Assembly (NCBI RefSeq): GCF_002082015.1
Contig: NZ_CP015109.1
Coordinates: 2,199,001-2,263,000 of the forward strand
DNA from: Sporosarcina ureae
GTDB lineage: Bacteria; Bacillota; Bacilli; Bacillales_A; Planococcaceae
Length of the DNA stretch: 64,000 nt
Direction: 5' to 3'
Part shown: positions 17,204 to 25,554 of the stretch, in pieces
Layout: each line of letters opens with the position of its first letter
Numbering within the stretch: the first letter of the stretch is position 1
Position numbers and translations under genes: made by a program
The notes under the pieces: generated by a model
The model's database searches: none
Seen by the model: only the letters and a program-made list of their open reading frames with translations
Told to the model about the DNA's origin: nothing

Positions 17204-17240
17204 TAGTTGTTTTAATCGTCGAAGAGCTGTCGGGTTACGT

Positions 17241-17484
17241 TTCTATTTAGCAGGCCTAATAAGCGTTGTTCGGTTGTGGTTCTTTCAGGTACTTTTCTTT
17301 TCCCTGTTCAATTAGGAGGTTGTGGTTTAGCTGTCAATCTAAGCGGCAAGTTCATTGTCCCCACTACGGCGCTGGTGGATGGCTCCCGCGATGAGCCACA
17401 GACAGGGAAGTGCGCCTGTCTCTGTCTCCTCGCTACGCCTACCACAGCAGGCGCCTTCGTTGCAGCGGGTGTAGGGCAGTTCGT
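17241..17484. repeat. Non-coding tandem duplication, copy 2 with 68 bp structured insert
   Basis: This is the second copy of the unit at 17028-17203. Between the GGCGCTGGTGG and GGCGCCTTCGTTGC segments it carries 68 extra bases that contain two hairpins, TGGCTC/GAGCCA and GACAGG/CCTGTC. Further right, 17544-17557 (AGAACCACAACC) is the inverse of the GGTTGTGGTTCT near the start of each copy, so the region up to about 17640 could form a large folded structure. From 17485 to 17740 there is no gene. Confidence 0.8.
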
Positions 17485-17741
17485 AGACTTCTTTCGCAAG
17501 CAATACGTACTAGATATCATGATGTAGCTGATACTTTTATTATTAGAACCACAACCAAAATACATACCACTTAGTAGCGCTGTAGGCAATCCCCCACGTG
17601 CCTGCGCGGGTCTAGAAAGCAGACACTCAGTGAATTCAGTCCCCAACAACCAGTCGAGCAACGACCCCAACCAAAGTGACAAAGCCTCGCAGCTGCCTAG
17701 TCGTTCCACGAAAACAGCTCCCAGTTTCAGTACCTACTTGC

Positions 17742-17761
17742 ACTCAGCCTTAAGTCTGAGT
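17742..17761. promoter_or_regulatory. Palindrome upstream of the lia-like operon, candidate LiaR/VraR operator
   Basis: ACTCAG-C-CTTAAG-T-CTGAGT is a 20 bp palindrome with one mismatched pair, about 80 bp before the first gene. VraR, the staphylococcal orthologue of LiaR, binds ACT...AGT inverted sites, which fits. The likely -10 (TATACA, about 17804) lies downstream of it. Confidence 0.5.
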
Positions 17762-17840
17762 ATGAAATCCGCTACGAGACCGTCGGAGAAAACTGAAATT
17801 CATTATACACTAAGGTTACAAATGAAGGGAGGACATCAAC

Positions 17841-18185
17841 ATGAAGAAATTTGGATTAGTTGTACTAGGAATTGTAGCAGGTTTAATTTTAGCTATAAAC
17901 GTAGGGCCCATCATCGCCTTAGCTGTAACAGGGGTGATCGCGCTTGTGAGCTACCACTACTGGAGAAAAAGCCACTCGATGTTCGCAAAAGTGTTTTGGA
18001 TGACGATCTTGATCATCAGCGTAATCAGCTCGATTTCAAACATCGGTGCATTCATTGGAATCATCGCATTGATTGGAATCTATTATGTATATCGCAAATG
18101 GAATGACCGCCATGTAAACCCGGACGTCCTAACCAACGACCCGTTCACAAATTTCGAGCGCCAGTGGAATGAACTGACAAAATAA
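17841..18185 (+). CDS. LiaI-like small membrane protein
   Basis: A 114-residue membrane protein with three or four hydrophobic helices (about residues 4-22, 25-42, 52-85) and a polar C-terminal tail ending FERQWNELTK. It precedes the PspA-like gene by 15 bp, the position of LiaI, the small membrane anchor of LiaH in Bacillus subtilis. Sequence alone would not identify it; the assignment rests on order and topology. GAAGGGAGGA precedes the ATG. It is probably induced by the LiaRS pair encoded downstream. Confidence 0.65.
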   Translation: MKKFGLVVLGIVAGLILAINVGPIIALAVTGVIALVSYHYWRKSHSMFAKVFWMTILIISVISSISNIGAFIGIIALIGIYYVYRKWNDRHVNPDVLTNDPFTNFERQWNELTK

Positions 18186-18200
18186 AAGGAGAGATGCAAT

Positions 18201-18833
18201 ATGAACGCATTTTGGCACAAAGTGAAATATACGATACAAGAAGATTTGAATAGTTTGATGGATAAGCCACAGAAGAAAGAAAATCCGCTAGAGCTACTGA
18301 ATCAGTATTTCCTAGATGCGCAAAAGCAAACAGCGGAAATCGGTAAGTTGCTGGAACGCCAAGGCAGACTGAAAGAAGAATTGGAAAACGAATGTCAGGA
18401 TGCGGATTTGATGGCGATGAAACGTCGTCGTCAGCTGGAGCTCGCTGAAGCGACGGGAGATGCAGAGTTAATCGCGTTTGCACAAGACGAAGTAGAAGCG
18501 TATGAAGGTCGAGTTGCCCGTTTGTCTGCGAGCATCCAAGACGCTACGCAAGAGTTGCTGTCATTGGAACGGAAGTTTGAAGAAATGAAGCATCGCGTGA
18601 AAGATATGCGTGTTCGCCAGTTGCAATTGATGGGCAAGGAGAATGTGACGCGTGCGCAGGAAAAGATGGATCGATTCGTCAAGCCGGATTCATCATTTTC
18701 AACGCTTGACGACTTGCATTCGTACATTGAAAACCTGGGCGGAGGAACGAAAACACCACAATCACACTCGTCCATGGAACAACGTTTAGATTCATTAGAG
18801 AAATCTAACGCAAAAAAGCAAGATATTGTGTAA
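18201..18833 (+). CDS. liaH: PspA/IM30-family membrane-stress protein (LiaH-like)
   Basis: A 210-residue, almost entirely helical coiled-coil protein of the PspA/IM30/Vipp1 family, with an amphipathic N-terminal helix (residues 1-25) and long charged helices up to about residue 170. The family binds stressed membranes and forms large oligomeric assemblies. It sits between the LiaI-like gene and liaF-S-R, the LiaH position. AAAGGAGAG precedes the ATG. Length is slightly under the usual 220-230. Confidence 0.88.
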   Translation: MNAFWHKVKYTIQEDLNSLMDKPQKKENPLELLNQYFLDAQKQTAEIGKLLERQGRLKEELENECQDADLMAMKRRRQLELAEATGDAELIAFAQDEVEAYEGRVARLSASIQDATQELLSLERKFEEMKHRVKDMRVRQLQLMGKENVTRAQEKMDRFVKPDSSFSTLDDLHSYIENLGGGTKTPQSHSSMEQRLDSLEKSNAKKQDIV

Positions 18834-18838
18834 ACTAT

Positions 18839-18863
18839 AAGAGGAAGCATCGCGCTTCCTCTA
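18839..18863 (+). other. Hairpin between liaH and liaF
   Basis: AGAGGAAGC pairs with GCTTCCTCT around ATCGC without a T run. In B. subtilis a hairpin between liaH and liaG makes liaIH mRNA far more abundant than the regulatory genes; this one could do the same by partial termination or mRNA stabilisation. Confidence 0.55.
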
Positions 18864-18883
18864 TCGAGAAGGGAGAGAATGGA

Positions 18884-19585
18884 ATGGCTAAGAAGGATTC
18901 TACTAACGTTTCAGTATATTTTCTTGCTCTTTTGACGATTGCATTCGTCGAATCGATGTTGTTTTCGAACGGTAATGTCATCTTCCTCCTTCTCGGTTGG
19001 GGATTTCTCGATTACGGTTATCGAAAACGAGAAAAGTGGACAGCGATTACAGGTATCGTCTTTATAGTTATTGCGCTTTTGACTTTATGGAGTGTACGTC
19101 TGCTAATTTTAGCAATTGTCTTGTATATTATCATGAAGTTATGGAAAGGCACGCCTGCTAGTGAAGTGTTTGGAGATTTGCAACAGCCTCGAGCTAGACG
19201 CTCGCAAGGGATGTGGAGGAACCGCTTATTCTCAGTTCAATCCACACCATTTACGACGTATGAATGGGAAGATATGCATCTACAAGGGTTTTTCGGTGAT
19301 GTGCATGTCGATGTGACGGATACGGTATTGCCTAAAGGAGCTTCCTTTATTTCGATTCGTCAAAATTTCGGTAAAGTGCGTATTGAATTGCCTTATGATA
19401 TCCCAGTGCGCATTCATTATGCCACGTTGTATGGTGAAGCGAGTATATTAGACAAAGCTCCACGGCAATTATTCAATGAAACGATACAGGAACATGAAGG
19501 CTATGAAACGAAGCGACCGAATGATCCTGAGTTGATTATTTCGATATTTACTTGGATCGGCGATGTGGAGGTGCGTAGAAAATGA
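18884..19585 (+). CDS. liaF: LiaF/VraT-like membrane inhibitor protein
   Basis: A 233-residue protein with an N-terminal region of about four membrane helices (residues 10-95) and a C-terminal cytoplasmic beta-rich LiaF-like domain (about 110-233, with FFGDVHVDVTDTVLPKG). LiaF inhibits or co-senses with the kinase LiaS in cell-envelope stress. Its stop overlaps the liaS start as ATGA, so they are coupled. AGAAGGGAGAG precedes the start. Confidence 0.9.
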   Translation: MAKKDSTNVSVYFLALLTIAFVESMLFSNGNVIFLLLGWGFLDYGYRKREKWTAITGIVFIVIALLTLWSVRLLILAIVLYIIMKLWKGTPASEVFGDLQQPRARRSQGMWRNRLFSVQSTPFTTYEWEDMHLQGFFGDVHVDVTDTVLPKGASFISIRQNFGKVRIELPYDIPVRIHYATLYGEASILDKAPRQLFNETIQEHEGYETKRPNDPELIISIFTWIGDVEVRRK

Positions 19586-20625
19586 AAGCAATCATTGGTC
19601 GCACCGTTCTTATGACGTTGATGTTTAGTACGATTGTCGCGGGTTTTTTCTATCTGTTCATTGATGTATCCATCGCTGAATATCAGAGCTTGCTACTTGA
19701 TACAGAAGCTGCGGATATGCCGTTGCTTGCCTGGTTGTTCACGACGATTTTCCTCATCAGTTTAGGAATTGCTAGCTGGATGAGTCTGAACAGTAGAACG
19801 AAGGAGAATATCATTAGTGGGAAACTGCAGGATTTGTATGCTAAACAAGAGTTTACCACCTCAAATAAAATGAAAAAACAGACCAACCGTTCAATTGAAC
19901 AGTTATATGAAGTACTTGAAGCGCAGCGAAACAGTTTGCGTAAAATTACGGATGAGCGTGTTGAAACACAAGATAAAATGATTCAAGAACGAATCGTTCA
20001 AGAACGTCAACGATTGGCAAGGGAACTGCATGACTCGGTGTCGCAACAATTGTTTGCGGCGTCCATGCTATTGTCGGCACTTGCGGAACAGGCGGAAGAA
20101 GGTCCGATCAGCAAGCCGTTACAGCAAGTAGAACGAATGGTTCAGCAAGCACAGCTAGAAATGCGGGCGTTGCTTCTCCACTTACGTCCGGCTGCACTGC
20201 ATAACCAAACGCTTGCGAAAGGTCTCGAAGAGTTATTGAATGAACTACAGGAAAAAGTGACGTTCGATATTACACATCGATTAGAAGATATGGAGTTGTC
20301 TAAAGGTGCGGAAGATCATTTATTCCGTATTGCACAGGAAACGTTATCGAATACACTTCGCCATGCGCAGGCAACGGAAGTAGAGATTTTATTGATCGAA
20401 CGAGATGGTTTGGCGATTTTGCGCGTGCAAGATAATGGAGTTGGATTTAAGCAAGATGACGGTAAAGGTGGATCATATGGTCTGCAGAATGTGAAGGAAC
20501 GTGCGATTGAGATCGGAGGCAGTTGTAAGATTGTTTCAGTGCCATCTCAAGGAACGATCGTAGAAGTGAAATTACCGATTTTGAAAGGGGAGCTGGCGGA
20601 TGATTCGAGTGCTGTTGGTAGATGA
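19582..20625 (+). CDS. liaS: LiaS/VraS-type sensor histidine kinase
   Basis: A 347-residue kinase with two N-terminal membrane helices (about 7-29 and 47-69) flanking a very short extracytoplasmic loop, the intramembrane-sensing design. The HisKA_3 phospho-acceptor is in ARELHDSVSQQLFAAS (about 153), and the ATPase domain includes LSNTLRHAQATEV and GGSYGLQNVKERA. GGAGGTG precedes the ATG. It phosphorylates the downstream LiaR, with which it overlaps by 26 bp. Expected signals are cell-wall antibiotics acting on the lipid II cycle. Confidence 0.92.
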   Translation: MKAIIGRTVLMTLMFSTIVAGFFYLFIDVSIAEYQSLLLDTEAADMPLLAWLFTTIFLISLGIASWMSLNSRTKENIISGKLQDLYAKQEFTTSNKMKKQTNRSIEQLYEVLEAQRNSLRKITDERVETQDKMIQERIVQERQRLARELHDSVSQQLFAASMLLSALAEQAEEGPISKPLQQVERMVQQAQLEMRALLLHLRPAALHNQTLAKGLEELLNELQEKVTFDITHRLEDMELSKGAEDHLFRIAQETLSNTLRHAQATEVEILLIERDGLAILRVQDNGVGFKQDDGKGGSYGLQNVKERAIEIGGSCKIVSVPSQGTIVEVKLPILKGELADDSSAVGR

Positions 20626-21232
20626 TCACGAAATGGTGCGCATTGGTGTATCGACGTATTTGCAGATGCAGCCGGATATCGAAGTAATTGCGGAGGCGGA
20701 AAATGGTCAGGTCGGTGTTGTGAAAGCACTCGATTTACGTCCGGATATTATTTTGATGGATATGGTCATGCCGGTGATGAATGGTGCCGAGGCGACGGCT
20801 GCGATTATTGACAAGTGGCCGGAAGCAAAGGTAATTATCGTTACCAGCTTCCTCGACGATGATAAATTATATCCCGCACTTGAAGCGGGGGCTGTCAGCT
20901 ATATTTTGAAAACGTCCAATGCGAAGCGTGTGGCGGATGCTATTAGGGAAACGATGCAGGGGCAAACTGTGCTCGAGCCCGAAGTAACATCTAAAATGAT
21001 GACAAAAATGCGCGGCGGCCAGACACATGCCTTGCATGATGAGTTAACCGAACGTGAGCTAGAAGTATTATTACTATTGGCGAAGGGTAAATCGAATCAG
21101 GAAATAGCGGATGAACTATTCATTGCGTTAAAAACGGTTAAGACTCACGTTAGTAATCTATTATCGAAATTGGAAGTCCAAGACCGCACACAGGCGGTTA
21201 TTTATGCGTTTCAAAATAAATTAACGGAATAA
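20600..21232 (+). CDS. liaR: LiaR/VraR-type response regulator
   Basis: A 210-residue NarL/FixJ-family regulator: receiver domain with VDDHEMVR, phospho-acceptor Asp in IILMDMVMP and lysine in YILKTSNA; LuxR-type HTH at the C-terminus (LTERELEVLLLLAKGKSNQEI). The ATG lies 26 bp inside liaS. Inference: it activates the liaI-like promoter, where a 20 bp palindrome is present. Confidence 0.92.
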   Translation: MIRVLLVDDHEMVRIGVSTYLQMQPDIEVIAEAENGQVGVVKALDLRPDIILMDMVMPVMNGAEATAAIIDKWPEAKVIIVTSFLDDDKLYPALEAGAVSYILKTSNAKRVADAIRETMQGQTVLEPEVTSKMMTKMRGGQTHALHDELTERELEVLLLLAKGKSNQEIADELFIALKTVKTHVSNLLSKLEVQDRTQAVIYAFQNKLTE

Positions 21233-21280
21233 TAGTCTACAAGTAAAAGCTGCAGCATATTAGTAGATAGACGACTAAAC

Positions 21281-21432
21281 TGTGGATAAATAGCATTAAT
21301 AACGATAATAATCTGAAATTACTAACTTTTCCACAATCTATCCACGCACTATGTGCATAAGTACTCAGTTGTATGTAAAAATAAAAAGTATGCACATGTG
21401 GATAAAAATATTCTGTCCGAAACTTATCCACT
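21281..21432. promoter_or_regulatory. Cluster of DnaA-box-like sequences
   Basis: Matches to TTATNCACA in this 150 bp gap are: perfect at 21281-21289 (minus), 21352-21360 (minus) and 21397-21405 (minus); one mismatch at 21327-21335 (plus), 21388-21396 (plus) and 21424-21432 (plus); a weaker one at 21338-21346. No dnaA, dnaN or other origin gene is nearby, so this would be an accessory DnaA-binding cluster like those scattered in the B. subtilis chromosome, rather than oriC. Confidence 0.65.
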
Positions 21433-21507
21433 GCTTGTTACGTCATGGTAAACTGGATAACAGAAAATAGAATAGCAGAAGGGAAGCCTTCGCGGAAAGA
21501 GAGTCAT

Positions 21508-22338
21508 ATGGAATTATTTGATTTAATTAAAGCACTAATTTTAGGATTCGTAGAAGGAATGACGGAATTCGCGCCCGTTTCTTCGACAGGTCATTTGATT
21601 ATTGTCGACGATATGTGGTTGAAGACAGAAGAATTCCTTGGGAAATATCCCGCAATTACGTTTAAGATCGTGATTCAGCTCGGTTCGATCTTAGCTGTAG
21701 TCGTTGTATTTTGGAAACGTCTATTTAGTTTAGTCGGTCTGTATAAAGTGGATAGCGGAGTGAAGATGAGTGAACGCTTCAACTTGCTGCACGTCATCGT
21801 CGGTATGTTGCCGGCTGTAATTTTCGGTTTTGCGTTCAAGGATTTGATCGATGATTATTTATTTGGCGTGGAAACGGTTATTTATGCGCTAGTTGCTGGT
21901 GCATTGCTGATGATTGCCGCGGATAAGTTTGGGCCGAAAAAGCCACGGGTACAGACGTTGGATCAGATTACATATAAACAGGCATTTACAGTGGGATTGG
22001 TTCAGTGTTTGTCATTGTGGCCAGGGTTCTCTCGTTCGGGTGCGACGATTTCCGGAGGTGTGTTGTTCGGGATGAATCACCGGACGGCTGCTGATTTTAC
22101 GTTCATCATGGCGGTTCCGATTATGATGGGCGCGAGTCTAGTGTCGGTGTTGAAGAACTGGGAGTATATGTCGATGGATGCCATCGGGTTTTACGTGGTT
22201 GGTTTCTTGAGTGCGTTTGTGTTCGCGCTAATTTCGATCCGTTTCTTCCTGAAGTTGATTTCGAAAGTCAAGCTGATGCCGTTTGCGATTTATCGTATTG
22301 TGTTGGCAGCAATCTTGGCAGTAATTGTGTTTTTATAA
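21508..22338 (+). CDS. uppP: Undecaprenyl-diphosphate phosphatase
   Basis: A 276-residue integral membrane enzyme that removes a phosphate from undecaprenyl pyrophosphate to recycle the lipid carrier for peptidoglycan synthesis; loss or overproduction affects bacitracin resistance. Family motifs EGMTEFAPVSSTGHLI (about residue 17) and GFSRSGATISGG (about 172) carry the catalytic Glu, Ser and Arg. I start at ATG 21508 (MELFDLIKALILG), which matches family N-termini; the upstream in-frame extension is not conserved in character. Placement next to lia envelope-stress genes fits its role. Confidence 0.95.
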   Translation: MELFDLIKALILGFVEGMTEFAPVSSTGHLIIVDDMWLKTEEFLGKYPAITFKIVIQLGSILAVVVVFWKRLFSLVGLYKVDSGVKMSERFNLLHVIVGMLPAVIFGFAFKDLIDDYLFGVETVIYALVAGALLMIAADKFGPKKPRVQTLDQITYKQAFTVGLVQCLSLWPGFSRSGATISGGVLFGMNHRTAADFTFIMAVPIMMGASLVSVLKNWEYMSMDAIGFYVVGFLSAFVFALISIRFFLKLISKVKLMPFAIYRIVLAAILAVIVFL

Positions 22339-22348
22339 GAAGTAAGGC

Positions 22349-22380
22349 GACCTTTGCAGTAGTTGCAGAGGTCTTTTTTC
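22349..22380 (+). terminator. uppP terminator
   Basis: GACCTTTGCA pairs with TGCAGAGGTC with a four-base loop and is followed by TTTTTT. Confidence 0.9.
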
Positions 22381-22399
22381 ATTGGAAGGCTGTTGGGAT

Positions 22400-22533
22400 G
22401 GGGGATTGGCGCTGCGGAGGGGACGCTTTTCCTGAGGGCTCGCGGTGAGCCAACCAGGTCGCAAGCTCCCTATCGGTTGTCTCACCTGTCGAGCTGATCC
22501 TCTGGGAGTCGCCCCTCCTCCGCGCTAATCCCT
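22400..22533. repeat. Long imperfect palindrome, copy 1
   Basis: The outer arms GGATTGGCGC/GCGCTAATCC and GGAGGGG/CCCCTCC enclose an inner part containing GGTGAGCCAACCAGGTC and GTTGTCTCACCTG. It is a reverse-oriented relative of the element at 22690-22820. Such GC-rich intergenic palindromes are common in Bacillales genomes; no coding potential. Confidence 0.8.
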
Positions 22534-22689
22534 TGTAAACTGAGTGGAATACACTTTCTGTTGTGTATTGAAGTGATGCTTGCAATCGGAAACGAACTTC
22601 TGTACTTGAACCTAAGCGAGTCAAAAATAGAATGGTATTTCACACATTACCTACAGTGAGTGATCTAAGTACCTCTACTAGCAACGTAT

Positions 22690-22820
22690 GATGGAAGCGG
22701 AAGCTGGCGGCGACTCCCGATGGATCAGCCCGATCAGGTGAGACAACTAAAGGAACGTAGTGACTAGTTGGCTCACCGCGGGCCCATGGGAAAGCGTCCG
22801 CCAGCTGGAGCTTCCATCCC
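22690..22820. repeat. Long imperfect palindrome, copy 2 (inverted)
   Basis: The outer arms ATGGAAGC and AGCTGGCGG pair with CCGCCAGCT and GCTTCCAT. The inner sequence (GGTGAGACAACTAAAGG, TTGGCTCACCGCGG) matches the reverse complement of copy 1. It lies at the 3' side of the minus-strand yhfI gene and may act in its mRNA end formation. From 22534 to 22689 nothing else was recognised. Confidence 0.8.
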
Positions 22821-22849
22821 TTTGTACTAACTAATTCACTCTCCTAGTT

Positions 22850-23587
22850 TTAAAGTATTGTATACTTCTTCCCAACTTCCGCAATCTCTACCGAACCACT
22901 AAACGTTTTCTTTGCTTCATTTAATATTTCATTAATATCACCATGATGTGGCAAATGGGTGAGGATGAGTTGCCCCACTTCTGCTTGCTTTGCCAGTGCG
23001 CCTGCTTGACTGCCGGCTAGGTGACCTGGTGCTTTACCGAGGTGTTCTTCGTAGAGATTGGCCTCGCAGAATACGATATCAGCGTGTTGCGAGAATGTCA
23101 CGAGCTTGTCGGACCATTCCGTGTCGGCTGTGAAAACCGCGGACTGACCGTCTACGGTGAACTTCATGGCGAGGCAGTAGACGGGATGGATGGTTGGACA
23201 GAATGTGACGGTAAATGGACCGATTTGGACGGATTGATTTTCTCGGATTTCGATTCCTCGTGTTTGTTCTTTATATGAAAGCTTCTCAAATTGTTCTTTG
23301 TCTCGCGCGTGACTGTAAATGGGTAAGACGGGTGATGGTTGTCCGAGATAATACTGGATCAGGCGGCTGTATTGTAGGCTGCCGATGTCCGCGATGTGAT
23401 CCGCGTGATAGTGACTGATGACAACTGCGTCAAGTTGGTCCAGTTCGATATGATTTTGCAGGGAAGATAGTACGCCGCTACCGCAGTCGAATAGGCAATG
23501 AAATCCTTCGTGTTCGATGAGAAATGAAGAAGTGGCGCTGTTCGCTTTCGGATAGCCGCCCCAGATACCTAAAGGGATGATATTCAT
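22850..23587 (-). CDS. yhfI: MBL-fold metallohydrolase (YhfI-like)
   Basis: A 245-residue single-domain metallo-beta-lactamase protein. The metal-binding motif SHYHADHIADI is at about residue 58, followed by TIHP, FTADTEWS and a C-terminal LTHLPHHGD. Length and pattern fit B. subtilis YhfI and the wider RNase Z-like/phosphodiesterase branch; substrate unknown. The start is preceded by AGGAGG. Monocistronic, converging on uppP across the two palindromes. Confidence 0.85.
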   Translation of the reverse strand: MNIIPLGIWGGYPKANSATSSFLIEHEGFHCLFDCGSGVLSSLQNHIELDQLDAVVISHYHADHIADIGSLQYSRLIQYYLGQPSPVLPIYSHARDKEQFEKLSYKEQTRGIEIRENQSVQIGPFTVTFCPTIHPVYCLAMKFTVDGQSAVFTADTEWSDKLVTFSQHADIVFCEANLYEEHLGKAPGHLAGSQAGALAKQAEVGQLILTHLPHHGDINEILNEAKKTFSGSVEIAEVGKKYTIL

Positions 23588-23711
23588 AAGAGTTCCTCCT
23601 GTTTAGTTATTTTAGTACTTTCATTGTAAGTGAAGGATGAGTAAATGTCGTGAAAATAAGTAGTTCTTTTAAGATGCGGACTCTAAACGCCACCTTTCAC
23701 TTTTGTGTCAT

Positions 23712-23823
23712 CCAGTTCCAGCGGCTAGGATCTCGGGTCATAAGTCGTGCTGGTCGTGAGGCAAAGAGCGCCTCAAGTCCAGCCCGTCTTATGCCTGTCG
23801 ATCCTAACGAGCCGCTTCCACTT
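23712..23823. repeat. GC-rich palindromic intergenic element
   Basis: TTCCAGCGGCTAGGATC pairs with GATCCTAACGAGCCGC, and CATAAG and GCTGG pair with CTTATG and CCAGC further in, around a loop with GAGGC/GCCTC. It belongs to a different family from the 22.4/22.7 kb elements. An open frame runs through it into the next gene but has no start signal, so it is non-coding. Confidence 0.7.
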
Positions 23824-23872
23824 TTGGTTCATCCATGCGATAATGGAGAAAATACACTTTGAGGATGACGAT

Positions 23873-25069
23873 ATGAGTAAATTAGTGGAAATACAGTTAA
23901 ATGCACAGGGCGCGGTGGCTGTGAAGAAGGGGTATCCTTTGATTTTGAAGGATGCTGTGATGAGTAGTGAGATTCAGGCGAAGGAAGGTAGTTTGATTCG
24001 TCTGACGGATCGGTACCATAAGTATTTGGCTACGGGTTATTATGGAATTCAAAATAAAGGAATCGGCTGGGTGCTGACTTCGAATGAAAAAGAAGAAATT
24101 GATTTTGATTTCTTTGATCAGAAAATGGCTACAGCTTTTGAGCGTCGTGAAGCGTATGCGAATGATCCGGATACGACGGCTTACCGTTTGTTTAATGGGG
24201 AAGGCGATGGCATCGGTGGTTTGACGATCGATTATTTCGATGGCTATTATATGGTGAGTTGGTACAGTGAAGGTATTTATGCGTTCCGTCACCACGTCTA
24301 TAATGTGTTGGATAAGCGCGGGGATTATAAAGCGGTCTATGAGAAAAAGCGTTTTGATTCGAAGGGGCAGTATGTCGAGCAAGATGATTTTGTTAAAGGA
24401 ACGCCAGGAGATTTCCCGATCATTATTAAGGAGAATGGCATGAACTTTGCGATTGATTTGAATGATGGCGCGATGACTGGGATTTTCCTTGATCAGCGTG
24501 ATGTTCGCGAGGCCATTCGGGACAATTATTCGGAAGGTCGCGAAGTGTTGAATACATTCTCTTATACCGGGGCATTTTCAGTTGCAGCTGCTCTAGGTGG
24601 TGCGGTGAAAACGACAAGTGTGGATTTGGCGAAGCGCAGTGTGGCGAAGACGATTGAGCAGTTCAGTGTCAATGGGATCGATTACGAGCAACAAGACATT
24701 AAAGTAATGGATGTTTTTGATTATTTCCGTTATGCGAAGCGTCACGACATGAAATATGGATTAGTAGTACTGGATCCGCCGAGCTTTGCGCGTTCGAAGA
24801 AGTACACATTTAGTACAGCGAAGGATTATCCTATGCTAATGAAAGAAGCGATTGCGGTTACGGAGAAGAACGGTATTATTGTAGCTTCTACGAATAACGC
24901 AAGCTTTAGTATGAAGAAGTTCAAAGGCTTTATTGAGCAAGCTTTCAAAGAGACGGATATTCGCTATAAAGTACTGGAAGAATCTACATTACCAAGAGAC
25001 TTCCGTACGCCACGAGACTATCCTGAATTTAATTATTTAAAAGTCGTTATTGTGCAGAAGTTGCGTTAA
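23873..25069 (+). CDS. Class I rRNA (cytosine-C5) methyltransferase, RlmI/RlmK-like
   Basis: A 398-residue SAM-dependent methyltransferase with an N-terminal PUA-like RNA-binding domain (residues 1-75, VKKGYPLILKDAVMSSEIQ) and a C-terminal Rossmann domain (about 180-398) with FSYTGAFSVAAALGG, VLDPPSFARSKK and the final substrate-binding strands. This is the RlmI (YccW) architecture, whose member methylates 23S rRNA. I use ATG 23873, preceded by GAGG; the longer frame starts inside the palindromic repeat. The exact target base is inference. Confidence 0.88.
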   Translation: MSKLVEIQLNAQGAVAVKKGYPLILKDAVMSSEIQAKEGSLIRLTDRYHKYLATGYYGIQNKGIGWVLTSNEKEEIDFDFFDQKMATAFERREAYANDPDTTAYRLFNGEGDGIGGLTIDYFDGYYMVSWYSEGIYAFRHHVYNVLDKRGDYKAVYEKKRFDSKGQYVEQDDFVKGTPGDFPIIIKENGMNFAIDLNDGAMTGIFLDQRDVREAIRDNYSEGREVLNTFSYTGAFSVAAALGGAVKTTSVDLAKRSVAKTIEQFSVNGIDYEQQDIKVMDVFDYFRYAKRHDMKYGLVVLDPPSFARSKKYTFSTAKDYPMLMKEAIAVTEKNGIIVASTNNASFSMKKFKGFIEQAFKETDIRYKVLEESTLPRDFRTPRDYPEFNYLKVVIVQKLR

Positions 25070-25151
25070 TTCGACACAAAATGTTGGGTGACAATGTCCA
25101 TATTTCCTAGTACGATGGATCTAATGAAGTCGTGAAACGGGAGGTAAACGT

Positions 25152-25538
25152 ATGAAACAACTACTTGCGCTGTTGGCTGTGGTATCTGTCTTAGTACTGA
25201 CAGGCTGTTCCAATGTGTATAGTCAGGAAGACGGCTACCGCATGGCGATCATCAATCAAGGGTTCCCTGTTCCGAAAGAAGCGTATGAAGTGAAAGCGGA
25301 AGATTGTGTAGGGGAGATTTCTAAATCAGCGAAGTATAAGTTGAAAGGAATTGGTGACTCCGAAGGTAATCCGCCAGATCATTATTTGCGTACGATCGAG
25401 GAATGGGGTTGGACAGAAATGACGGATGACCGCAGAGGATCCATCCATTTCTATGAGAAACAAGGCAAGATCATATCACTCAATATTAAAGAGAATGTCT
25501 TTGATGTATTTGAAATGACGAGCGCAACAGAATCATAG
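25152..25538 (+). CDS. Small lipoprotein, unknown function
   Basis: A 128-residue protein with a lipoprotein signal peptide: basic MKQ start, hydrophobic stretch and lipobox LTGC with Cys at residue 19. The mature part is hydrophilic and contains one further Cys (VKAEDCVGE). I do not recognise a domain. GGGAGG precedes the ATG. It is followed 16 bp later by the DUF1648 gene, so they are probably one transcription unit. Confidence 0.75.
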   Translation: MKQLLALLAVVSVLVLTGCSNVYSQEDGYRMAIINQGFPVPKEAYEVKAEDCVGEISKSAKYKLKGIGDSEGNPPDHYLRTIEEWGWTEMTDDRRGSIHFYEKQGKIISLNIKENVFDVFEMTSATES

Positions 25539-25554
25539 ACAAGGTGGCGAGAGT

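Noticed and set aside
17015..17527. Two similar ORFs (63 and 83 codons) in the duplicated region
   Set aside because: They share sequence only because the DNA is duplicated; no ribosome sites, and the 68 bp insert breaks any common protein.
21281..21432. Chromosomal origin oriC
   Set aside because: No dnaA, dnaN, rpmH or gyr genes nearby; the flanks are lia and uppP.
23747..23872. N-terminal extension of the rRNA methyltransferase
   Set aside because: It runs through a palindromic intergenic repeat; the ATG at 23873 has a ribosome site and gives the expected PUA-domain start.
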